Assembly (NCBI GenBank): GCA_900314195.1
Contig: OMUH01000124.1
Location: 1-46,672 of the forward strand
DNA: 46,672 nt
Source of the DNA: an uncultured Prevotella sp.
Lineage (GTDB): Bacteria; Bacteroidota; Bacteroidia; Bacteroidales; Bacteroidaceae
Direction of reading: 5' to 3'
Shown: positions 17,601 through 24,796 of the stretch, piece by piece
How positions within the stretch are numbered: the stretch's first letter is position 1
Layout of the letters: each line of letters begins with the position of its first letter
Program-made: the position numbers and the translations under genes
The notes under the pieces: generated by a model
The model's input: the letters and a program-made list of their open reading frames with translations, nothing else
Told to the model about the DNA's origin: nothing
The model's database searches: none

Positions 17601-17998
17601 AATTCGGGCTTGTCCTTTGGCGACCGTATGAACATCAGATAGCAGCCGCCAAGGCCAATGTCTTTCATTCCGCAGAGGTCGGCATGGATGCCGGCTTTCG
17701 ATACCGCACCATACATCCAGTACCAGAATGTCCACGGACGGGCGGCCTCATCAGCCGACAACCGGGGAACTTTGGCGGTGGCGGGAGAATCTCCTTCAGT
17801 CGGGAACATGCAGGAAATGTCTGCCGCGGCAGCATTGGCCACGATGGGCGAAAGGCCTCCAGCGGTCAGGCTGTAGTTCGATGGAATGGGGGATTTTAAC
17901 AAAAAAGTCCCGACATCGAACCCGAAATTCCCAGCTTCGGAGCTCACCGGCAACGCCATGAGGGCTGCGGCAAAGAGTATGGCTTTCCGTATCGTCAT
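14681..17998 (-). CDS. GH106-family alpha-L-rhamnosidase
   Basis: 1105 residues, usual for GH106. A signal peptide (LFAAALMALPVSSEA) is followed by an unremarkable 60-residue stretch, then the family start (DEAARPWTFWYWMYGAVSKAG; MKDIGLGGCYLMF). Further family hallmarks are MGIHVSDGFALAGFP, VDSWECGAQNWGENF, FRRRRGYDLTPYLPAL and a C-terminal jelly-roll (ARVFVNGTDCGTAWTAPY). GH106 enzymes remove alpha-L-rhamnose; the characterised BT0986 acts on RG-II. The N-terminus overlaps the upstream GH2 stop by 4 bp (ATGA) and the C-terminus overlaps the esterase start by 14 bp, implying coupled translation and a shared substrate. Confidence 0.92.
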   Translation of the reverse strand: MTIRKAILFAAALMALPVSSEAGNFGFDVGTFLLKSPIPSNYSLTAGGLSPIVANAAAADISCMFPTEGDSPATAKVPRLSADEAARPWTFWYWMYGAVSKAGIHADLCGMKDIGLGGCYLMFIRSPKDKPEFHGTATQLSPTFWSMVDYVFSQADSLGLAMGIHVSDGFALAGFPTITPAESMQKVVWTDTVITRRDYCRYLRRHKTVADYPVSQPESYYGYYEDIARIAIPCNEIPHRWTPDSIILSPEISSTKGYWLASRPADITYSFASPVTVRSMVVEPEGNNVQSERLLVEASADGISYHRVRQLVPPRQGWQNTGSAYTFALPPTTARFFRFSWTPDGTEPGSEDLDAAKWKPLLKLRNIVLSNESRIDNYEAKSGIVWRVPSDSLLPSAAVAVSDVPTDHSPYVRILRIGHTSTGQMNATAGGGKGLEVDKFSVSATKKLLDGWFLQFAARRHASVVRYLHVDSWECGAQNWGENFAGEFRRRRGYDLTPYLPALCGYVVGSATKSEQVLRDVRRTINDLVNDKFFATVSAVAHDHGMLVSHESIAPTFPADGIEHYRNSDIPMGEFWLRSPTHDKPSDMLDAVSGAHVYGKNIVQAEGFTEVRGTWDETPAMIKSLLDRNFCLGMNRLFFHVDAHEPEPGRRPGMTLDGIGLFFQRGNTWYGESKALVDYIRRCQTELQKGTPVVDVAVFTGEEIPSRSVTPDRLVPMLPGLFGPRRVETERIRLANEGQPLEESPVGVSHSANIFSLDGWSNALGGYKYDCVSPDGLLSPAFRHGRCPSYKILVVPRQYAPGVKTVALSAAVRARIDSLRRSGMTVISGPYAGRDFSVYGLQPDILLPDSMDFAHRHTDSCEIFFISNQTPRPRTAPVSFRGAYASATIMNPVDGRSEPLRLSVATEGCTAALISLPAYGSAIVWLRRDSAAVSPVGAKKEHTVVLRCGRGSRITFDESGISRPLPAGAPLRVDWSASADDSIAYYSGHATIETTVDVGEHFDGCTLMLGDVRDVARVFVNGTDCGTAWTAPYAVDITPALHRGRNTVRIVVVNTWHNALLGADKGHAPFGGIWTNGRYRTKSDRLLPAGLLSPVELKFWKYENE

Positions 17999-20838
17999 GG
18001 CTTTTCAAACTTTAGGGAGAACTGTATCGTTCCGTTGCCGCTGAGCCACTGCGGTTGAGCCGACGGACCATTGAGGTCCGTGCAGTTGACTTTGTTGCGG
18101 ACGGCAGGGATAACGCCAAGGATGGAGATGCCGGTACGGGGAAGTTCATAGAGCAGATGGTCGCGGCCGTCGCGCGGTTCATAGACTCCTATATAATAAT
18201 GTGGGGCGTTGCCGATAGTGATATTGCCCTCCGTGGTATGCAGACGCATCCAGTCGACCCCGGCGAAGTAGCCTTTGAACTCGGGATAATCCCAGCTCTC
18301 GCCGGGGACAGGGTCATTGTAGCTGTTCGACCAGTAGCCGTACTGAGGTCCCTGCAGCCGGTTCTGCCACACGCGGTAGGGTCCGTTGCCGACCCACTCC
18401 TTCGAAACGACGTTGGATTCGGGATAATCGAAACTGACACCCATGAGGTCGACGACTCCGCCGAAGTGGTAACCGACGTCAACAACAGCGGTTCCATCGG
18501 CGCCGAAGGTCCACACGACGCTGTCGACGGTGCCGTTGCCGTAGCGGGCAACGAGCTTATTGCCGCCGTGTTGGAACCCAGCAAAGGTGGCATAGTCCTT
18601 GTACAGCGTGTATTGGGTTTTCTTTTTCTCAGCGTCGGGGTCGTCGTGGTTGTAGAATTGGTCGTAGCTGCGGTCGCTGCGGCGTGCCGCCACGAAGCGC
18701 GGACCGTTGGAGAGATGGATTATATGTCCGCCGACAGCAACGGCATTGAGACGTCCCGTTGACCGTGAAAAGGTGTAGACGGCATTCCCGACGGTAGCGG
18801 TGAGACTGTCGCCGCACTCCGCAAATACCGGCAACAGTGATGAAACCGATGATTTTGGCGATTTCCTCGTACCACGGGGCCAGCGCCACGTCATGATATT
18901 TCTGCCTGAAGCATCGGTGCAGGTGACCTCTAAGCAGTCGGCATTGCGGGGCGCTCCGGCAATGGTGAGGAGACTCTTCTGTCCCGGACGGACATCTATC
19001 GGCCGCAGACGGCCGTCCTTCAGCGTCACTACCTTGTCGTCACCGGGCTCAGGCATCAGCAGATAGCGGTAGCTGAAGGAGCACTGGCGGAGGTTGGTGA
19101 AGTTGTAGTGGTTAGCGACTTCCATGCTGTCGGCAGCGGCAAAGGTAGCCAACGGGTGATTTATCCGGCGCAGGCCGACGGGGCTCCACACCTCCCGGAC
19201 GGTGTAGTAGGAGCCTTCTTTCTCGAAGTGTGGACCGACAATGCCATCGGCTCCCAGGTTCCCGACGCAGTCGATGATTCCGCCCTTGTCGGTGCGGACG
19301 ACGCCCTCATCGGCCAAGTCCCACAGGAAGCCGCCGGCACAGCGTGGATTCGACATCATCATTGCCCAATAATCGGCCAGTCCGGCACCATGTCCGCCGT
19401 CGTAAAGACCATGGAGGAACTCCGTCGGCATGAAGATTTCGGGCTCACGCATGTACTCCTCGGTCTCGCCATACGAGCGGTAGTGCTTGGTTTCGAAGCC
19501 GTTGCGGTTGGCCCAGGGGTACAGGACAACGCGGTTCTGAATATCATATTTATGGAAGAAAGGCTCCAGATCGTAGTTGAAGCCGCCCTCATTACCGTTA
19601 GTCCAGAACAGTATCGAAGGGTGATTGACATCGCGGGTGACCATCTCCTCGACGAGTTTGGCACCCACAACGGTCTCGTGGGCCCAGTGCCAGCCGCTCA
19701 ACTCGCAGTCGACATAGAGCCCGAGCGAGTCGCAGGCATCGAGAAACTCAGGGTCGGCGGGATAATGTGAGAGTCGGACGGCGTTCATATTCATCGACTT
19801 AATGAGCTCAACGTCCTCCACACACTTAGCCGGACTGAGCGTGCGACCGCTTTCCGGCCGGAAGGAATGGCGATTGATACCCTTGAGAATAATCTTCGTG
19901 CCGTTGACATAGATGCCGTTGGACTTGCGGCATTCTATGGTGCGGAAGCCGAATTTCTGACTCTCGCGGTGCAGTACACGACCGTCACGAGATATAAGTT
20001 TGAAGACAGCGACATAGCGGTTCGGGGTCTCGGCGGTCCACAGCCGCGGATTTCTGACGACAAAATCGACATGGGCGACATCGCTGCTGCGGCAGTCGGT
20101 GACACAAGAGCCTACACTCCTACCGTCGAGGTCCTCCACCGTGGTGCGCAGCTTGGCCCCCTCAACGGCACGGTTGAGGAAACAGTCAGCTCGGAAACGG
20201 CCGTCCATACCTGCGTCGATGGCCACCCGGCGGATGTTCAGCACGGGCTTAGAGACGATGAATACGGGCCGAATGATACCGCCGAAGTTCCAGTAATCGG
20301 CACGGCGCTCGGCCATGTTGACCTGTCCGTTGGCACTTTCCTTGCTCACTTCGACTTCGAGGAGATTCTTCTTTTTACCAAAGTTGACGCGGTCGCTTAT
20401 GTCGAAGGCGAAACGATAGAAGCCTCCCTGATGGATGCCGGAGCCCGCCTTGCGACCGTTGATGGTCACCTTAGCATCGGTCATGACAGCCTCAAAGACT
20501 ATCTCCGTCTGTCTGTTGCGCCACGATTCGGGCAGCGTGAACTCGTATTTGTACAGGCCTTTCTCATCGGCGATACCCGGTGGATTCTTGATACCGTAGA
20601 ACCGCATGCCATACTGATAGGTGCCGAAGCCCTGGAGCTCCCAGCACGACGGTACGCCAATGGTGGTCCAGCGGCCTGCGTTCTGTCCGTCGGTACAGAA
20701 GAACTGCCACTTGACCATGTCGTCACAGCCGTGGCCGGAGAGATAAAGACGGTGTGTAGCAACATCGTCCTGACCCGACAGTGGTAGGACTGCAAGACTT
20801 ATGAGCAACAGAAGGATTGTCTTTCGTAGGACTTTCAT
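17995..20838 (-). CDS. Glycoside hydrolase family 2 enzyme, LacZ-like architecture
   Basis: 947 residues with a signal peptide (LLLISLAVLPLSGQ). The full GH2 layout is visible: sugar-binding jelly roll (GLYKYEFTLPESWRNRQTEI), Ig-like domain, TIM barrel (LKGINRHSFRPESGRTLS; MNMNAVRLSHYPADPEFLDAC), acid/base in FWTNGNEGGFN, nucleophile in FMPTEFLHG, and a C-terminal beta-sandwich reminiscent of LacZ domain 5. The second half contains GWWN-like residues typical of exo-enzymes but no clear pointer to galactose. In RG-II degradation GH2 members act as beta-glucuronidase, beta-galacturonidase or arabinopyranosidase, so beta-galactosidase would be a default name only. It heads the GH2-GH106-esterase operon. 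Confidence 0.9.
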   Translation of the reverse strand: MKVLRKTILLLLISLAVLPLSGQDDVATHRLYLSGHGCDDMVKWQFFCTDGQNAGRWTTIGVPSCWELQGFGTYQYGMRFYGIKNPPGIADEKGLYKYEFTLPESWRNRQTEIVFEAVMTDAKVTINGRKAGSGIHQGGFYRFAFDISDRVNFGKKKNLLEVEVSKESANGQVNMAERRADYWNFGGIIRPVFIVSKPVLNIRRVAIDAGMDGRFRADCFLNRAVEGAKLRTTVEDLDGRSVGSCVTDCRSSDVAHVDFVVRNPRLWTAETPNRYVAVFKLISRDGRVLHRESQKFGFRTIECRKSNGIYVNGTKIILKGINRHSFRPESGRTLSPAKCVEDVELIKSMNMNAVRLSHYPADPEFLDACDSLGLYVDCELSGWHWAHETVVGAKLVEEMVTRDVNHPSILFWTNGNEGGFNYDLEPFFHKYDIQNRVVLYPWANRNGFETKHYRSYGETEEYMREPEIFMPTEFLHGLYDGGHGAGLADYWAMMMSNPRCAGGFLWDLADEGVVRTDKGGIIDCVGNLGADGIVGPHFEKEGSYYTVREVWSPVGLRRINHPLATFAAADSMEVANHYNFTNLRQCSFSYRYLLMPEPGDDKVVTLKDGRLRPIDVRPGQKSLLTIAGAPRNADCLEVTCTDASGRNIMTWRWPRGTRKSPKSSVSSLLPVFAECGDSLTATVGNAVYTFSRSTGRLNAVAVGGHIIHLSNGPRFVAARRSDRSYDQFYNHDDPDAEKKKTQYTLYKDYATFAGFQHGGNKLVARYGNGTVDSVVWTFGADGTAVVDVGYHFGGVVDLMGVSFDYPESNVVSKEWVGNGPYRVWQNRLQGPQYGYWSNSYNDPVPGESWDYPEFKGYFAGVDWMRLHTTEGNITIGNAPHYYIGVYEPRDGRDHLLYELPRTGISILGVIPAVRNKVNCTDLNGPSAQPQWLSGNGTIQFSLKFEKP

Positions 20839-21057
20839 AGATATCTCGATATTGTTTTCTGATTATTTAAAGCGTCGTTCCGCCGCGGTCACGGTATATT
20901 CCGGTAATCATCAGGCTGTTGTCCGATGGGGATCTGTCCGCCGGATGATGGAATGCAAGCTGCAAGCAGGTTGTTATCCGTTTTCTCAGGCCGCTCCCCG
21001 CCTGCCTGTATTATAATATAATGTAGGCTGACGGTATGGACCATAGCAGCGGACAGG

Positions 21058-22422
21058 TTATTTCGGTGTCACCCTATGGATGGCGATACGACTCTGAAGC
21101 ACTTCAGGTGCCACAACGGTCACCTTACTCTCGTCGCAGCGACTCTTGTCGAGACCGAAGACGCGGGCGAAGAAATCGTAGTTGGCCCGGCGCTTGTTCG
21201 GTCCGTAGTCATGGCGCTCACCCGGCAGATGGACATTCTCCAACTTATCGCGGGCTCCATAGAATCCATAGACATACTGAAGGAACGGATATTCGAGTGT
21301 GGGAACGGACGCTGTCCAGTCGCCTCCATCGCTGACAACCTGCAAAGGACGCGGCGCGAAGAACGAAATCAGCTCGGCATTGCACGTTCCTCCGCCCGCA
21401 AGCTGGATGGGTTTTCCGCTCTCGCAGGGACAGCCGCCGTCGAAATGGCTTGCGAGGTTGACCGTTGGGGCAGCCGCCGTTATACGGTCGTCGAGGACGG
21501 TGAGGAGTACGGTGTGGGTGCCGCCGCCCGACCCGCCGTTGACACCGACGCGGTTATGATCGATGTCACTGCGGTTATTACACATATAATCGAGCAGAAC
21601 CTCAGCGTTGAGAGCCTGGATGACGTGGGCGCGGTCGGTGCGGTGACTGTCCTTGCCGTACTCCTCCTCGCTCTGTCCCCATCCGTAGAGGTCGAAGTCG
21701 ACGCACACGGCGCCCATCCTTGCGAATGTAGCCAGCCGCAACTGCTCGTCTTTGCGATAGCGGCCGCCATTGAAATGACCGTCAGGACAGATGATCAGCG
21801 CATATTTTCCAGTGCCGTTGGCTGCACGCCAGCGCCGCTGTGTGGCCTTATCGGGATGGGGCGTATAGATGGTTCCGAAGAGATGCTCGCCGGGAAGGGT
21901 CTCGATGCAGATATTCTGGGTGGTGTATCCGTCGCGCACCAGGACTTTCCCCAACACCGGTTTGGCATGGACGAGACTGCGCTTGTAGTCGAGGATGCCC
22001 AACAAACGGCTCACCTGAAGGCGCACACTGTCGCGACGGGCCTCAAACTGCTGACGGTTGGAGTAGAGACCTTTGAGGTAGTCGAGCATCCGCGCTCCCT
22101 CGTCGGTGTGACGGCGGGGATACTCGTAGGGCTTAATCTTGTACAGACCGTCGCTCTGCTTCCACCAGTTGAAATCGAAATACTTACAGATATTCGTCAG
22201 CGTTTCCTCCAACGAATAGGGCCGGACACGGAAATCGGCATACGGCAGACGCAGTCCGACGGTGTCGACATTATACTTAAAGCGCACATTCCAGCGGTTG
22301 CCGACTGCCGTCATGATGTCGTGCAGACTACGCGTGTACCGTCCGTCGTAGTTATTCTGAGCGTTTAAATTTGTAGTGCAGGCGAAGATGACGCCTAACA
22401 CACATAGTGTTAATCTTCTCAT
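21058..22422 (-). CDS. Secreted alpha/beta-hydrolase (acetylxylan-esterase-like) with N-terminal STN-like domain
   Basis: 454 residues. A signal peptide ends TTNLNAQ. Residues about 32-98 match the STN/DUF4974 pattern of TonB-receptor and secretin N-termini (SLHDIMTAVGNRWNVRFKY; YSLEETLTNICKYFDFNWW; DGLYKIKP). A helical link leads to an alpha/beta hydrolase of the acetylxylan-esterase type: oxyanion region around ICPDGHFNGG, nucleophile Ser298 in VNGGSGGGTH, acid Asp365 or Asp368 in VSDGGDWT, base His404 in GERHDYGP. It probably removes acyl or methyl esters from pectin. An STN module on an esterase is unusual. The gene begins inside the 3' end of the GH78 gene (71-bp overlap), so the two are surely co-transcribed. 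Confidence 0.82.
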   Translation of the reverse strand: MRRLTLCVLGVIFACTTNLNAQNNYDGRYTRSLHDIMTAVGNRWNVRFKYNVDTVGLRLPYADFRVRPYSLEETLTNICKYFDFNWWKQSDGLYKIKPYEYPRRHTDEGARMLDYLKGLYSNRQQFEARRDSVRLQVSRLLGILDYKRSLVHAKPVLGKVLVRDGYTTQNICIETLPGEHLFGTIYTPHPDKATQRRWRAANGTGKYALIICPDGHFNGGRYRKDEQLRLATFARMGAVCVDFDLYGWGQSEEEYGKDSHRTDRAHVIQALNAEVLLDYMCNNRSDIDHNRVGVNGGSGGGTHTVLLTVLDDRITAAAPTVNLASHFDGGCPCESGKPIQLAGGGTCNAELISFFAPRPLQVVSDGGDWTASVPTLEYPFLQYVYGFYGARDKLENVHLPGERHDYGPNKRRANYDFFARVFGLDKSRCDESKVTVVAPEVLQSRIAIHRVTPK

Positions 22423-24658
22423 AGTCTATAGTGATGATATTCTTTTCGGGAGACTCCACGCAGAGATTGAAGACTCCGTTGTCAATACTCCAGCTTACGG
22501 CCACACGCTGTGAGCCTACATATGCCGTAGCACGGGCCCAGCGGAGGTCGCCCATCAGTGTCGGCGCTATGCGTGCACGGCCGTTCTCAAGATGTATTCC
22601 CGCCACATCGGGCACCAGGTGGTTGTTGATGTGACCGAGCATAAAATGGTTTCGCGATGCGCCACGGTCTGGGTCCCACTGCTCCGAGAGTGTAGTCAGC
22701 CCCTTCCGCAGCTGGGCTCCGTAGCCGGGAACATCATAATGATTGAGCATCTTGTAGAGGAGGTCCTCCTGGCCGGACCTGATAAGGGTGCGGAAGAGGT
22801 AGGGTGTGCCGACATCACCGGTCGTCAGCCGGTCGCCATGACGGTGGATGTCGGCCACAAGGCTGTCGAGCAACGCCTGCCGCTGGCCTTCGTGGTAGAG
22901 TCCGAGGTCCAGCATTATGGCTATAGCAGCCTGCGACGAGGGACGGAAACCGGCCACGAGGAATGCGTTTCTTATGCTGTCGGCACGAGCCGAAAGGCCC
23001 ACGAGCCGCGTCCAGAGGTAATAATGTGCAGTACTGACAAGTGCCAATGGCGTATTGCGGGAGAACCCGGCACGCCACGGACCATAGTCGTACCAGTCGC
23101 CAAGGCCAATACTTAGTATTCCGGCGGAGTCGCGGTTGGCAAGATAATCGACGTAACGGCGCATCTGGGGCAGATACTTTATCACTAACTTATCGTCGCC
23201 GTAGACCTGCTTGTAGAGGAAAGGCAGGGCCACGAGAGCTCCTCCCCATTCCGGCGACTCACGGAAAGGGGGTGCCCATGAGCCCTCAAAGCGGATGTAC
23301 TCGGGAGCAATCTCCGGCATGGAACCGTCGGCATGCTGTGCGTCGGCGATAACTATCATCTCCTGCTCAATCATCTTCCGGCAGTCGAAATCGGTCATAA
23401 GACCCGGTCCGTTGAGCCAGTCCTGCTCGAGCCAGCCAAGCTTTTCCCTCGCGGGACAGTCGGTCCACACCGTCATCCAGTTGCTTTTCACAGCGTTGTT
23501 TACAAGGTCGAAGGTCTTATTGAGGAGCGGATTGGAACACGAGAATGATGCCATACGGGATGCAGCGGCATTATATATGAAATCGGAATGCAACGAAATG
23601 ATGACAGAATCGGACGGCAGCTCCACTCCACCGATACCGCGGTCGTAGTCGATCTGAACATATCTGAAGCTGTAGTAGGAGAATCTCGGGTGCCAGCTTT
23701 CGGCTTCCGCCCCTCCGCAAGTATAGACATAATAATATGGTTTGCCCGTCTGTTTCTGACCGATGAGCCCATCGCGACGCAGTGTCTCGCCAACCGTCAG
23801 CGTGAATTGCATTCCACGACGGCCACGGACGACTATTTCGGGGAAACCGCCAAGATTCTGCCCCATATCGTAGACAACGGTACAGTGCCCCGTCGAGTCT
23901 GTCCGGTCGAGGAGCTTAGCCTTGACTGAGAACCTTTCCATGATTCGCACGGGCTCGCAAACCTGCCTGCGTAGGATGCCGCAGGGAGCCTTCTGCACCA
24001 CTGCATGGGCATCGGCCGACAGCGACGGACGCCAAAGACGAGCGTCATAGTCCTCACCTCCGTAGATGCTGTTGTAGGTCACAGGACTCCGCCGCCACTG
24101 CCACGAACCGTCGCTCATAACATCCGTGACACTGCCGTCGGCATACTCTATGCGCAAACAGAAAAGAAGGGTCAGCGGACCGTAATTGGTTGTGAGCTTA
24201 TGATAGCGGCGCCCACTCTCATGAAAGAACCCGTTGCCGAGCCAAACTTCCACGTTATGTTCGATGGAATCGGTGATTTTGGACAATTGGGCCTTCTTTC
24301 CGCCGGCATGAGAACCGCCCTGTCGGACACGATTAAGGCAGTCGGTGACATCAAGAACATTATAGAATACGGTCTTGTTGTAATCGCTACATGCCGGTGA
24401 CAGGACCTCGTCGGGACTGATGCAGCGCCCGTCGATGTACAGTTCGTAAGCCCCGAGCCCACAGACGAACGCCTCTGCCTTCCTCACTTTCTTCAAATCA
24501 TTGCGGAAGGTCTTCGAAAGGATGATGCTGCGGTCACTCAACGAGTCGTTGGCGTCGGCAACAGCACCTATCCATAGCGCACCTGCAAAGTCGTCCCGCC
24601 CTTCGGCAAGCACCGCCAAAGGCATGAGAGCAAACAATATAATCAGTAATTTCTTCAT
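22352..24658 (-). CDS. GH78-family alpha-L-rhamnosidase
   Basis: I place the start at 24658 (MKKLLIILFALMPLAVLAEG, a clean signal peptide), giving 768 residues; the longer frame from 24772 reads through a 22-bp repeat array and is not protein-like. Family hallmarks: the N-terminal beta-sandwich (AFVCGLGAYELYIDGRCISP; NKTVFYNVLDVTD), then the (alpha/alpha)6 barrel (WTDCPAREKLGWLEQD; GSWAPPFRESPEWGGALVALP; LSIGLGDWYDYGP; GASRNHFMLGHINNHLVPDVAG) and a C-terminal sandwich. GH78 removes alpha-L-rhamnose, and BT1001 does this on RG-II. The last about 23 codons overlap the downstream esterase in another frame. A -7 box is not obvious; the array immediately upstream may replace or overlap the promoter. 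Confidence 0.93.
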   Translation of the reverse strand: MKKLLIILFALMPLAVLAEGRDDFAGALWIGAVADANDSLSDRSIILSKTFRNDLKKVRKAEAFVCGLGAYELYIDGRCISPDEVLSPACSDYNKTVFYNVLDVTDCLNRVRQGGSHAGGKKAQLSKITDSIEHNVEVWLGNGFFHESGRRYHKLTTNYGPLTLLFCLRIEYADGSVTDVMSDGSWQWRRSPVTYNSIYGGEDYDARLWRPSLSADAHAVVQKAPCGILRRQVCEPVRIMERFSVKAKLLDRTDSTGHCTVVYDMGQNLGGFPEIVVRGRRGMQFTLTVGETLRRDGLIGQKQTGKPYYYVYTCGGAEAESWHPRFSYYSFRYVQIDYDRGIGGVELPSDSVIISLHSDFIYNAAASRMASFSCSNPLLNKTFDLVNNAVKSNWMTVWTDCPAREKLGWLEQDWLNGPGLMTDFDCRKMIEQEMIVIADAQHADGSMPEIAPEYIRFEGSWAPPFRESPEWGGALVALPFLYKQVYGDDKLVIKYLPQMRRYVDYLANRDSAGILSIGLGDWYDYGPWRAGFSRNTPLALVSTAHYYLWTRLVGLSARADSIRNAFLVAGFRPSSQAAIAIMLDLGLYHEGQRQALLDSLVADIHRHGDRLTTGDVGTPYLFRTLIRSGQEDLLYKMLNHYDVPGYGAQLRKGLTTLSEQWDPDRGASRNHFMLGHINNHLVPDVAGIHLENGRARIAPTLMGDLRWARATAYVGSQRVAVSWSIDNGVFNLCVESPEKNIITIDYEKINTMCVRRHLRLHYKFKRSE

Positions 24659-24669
24659 TCCATTAAATT

Positions 24670-24779
24670 GAAACGGCAATTCCACACCGTCGAAACGCAT
24701 GTTCCACACCTGCCGAAAAGCCATTTTGAACCACAGAAATGCCAATCCCATATCAGTAAAACGGCAGTTCACTCCGGTT
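24670..24779 (+). repeat. 22-bp phased tandem repeat, array 3 (five units)
   Basis: Five imperfect units start at 24670, 24692, 24715, 24736 and 24758; four of the five sit at exact multiples of 22 bp and one is shifted by 1. The core is GAAACGG or a variant, followed by cAnTTCC, for example GAAACGGCAATTCC and GAAACGCATGTTCC. It ends 11 bp before the GH78 start codon, so it occupies the leader and promoter region of that gene. Units are more diverged than those of array 1. Confidence 0.75.
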
Positions 24780-24796
24780 ATTTCAAAATTATGAAA

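Noticed and set aside
20839..21057. Possible further 22-bp array from TTCCG/GTCCG motifs at 20878, 20899 and 20921
   Set aside because: Only five bases match, spacing is 21 and 22 bp, and the flanking bases do not repeat. Too weak to count.
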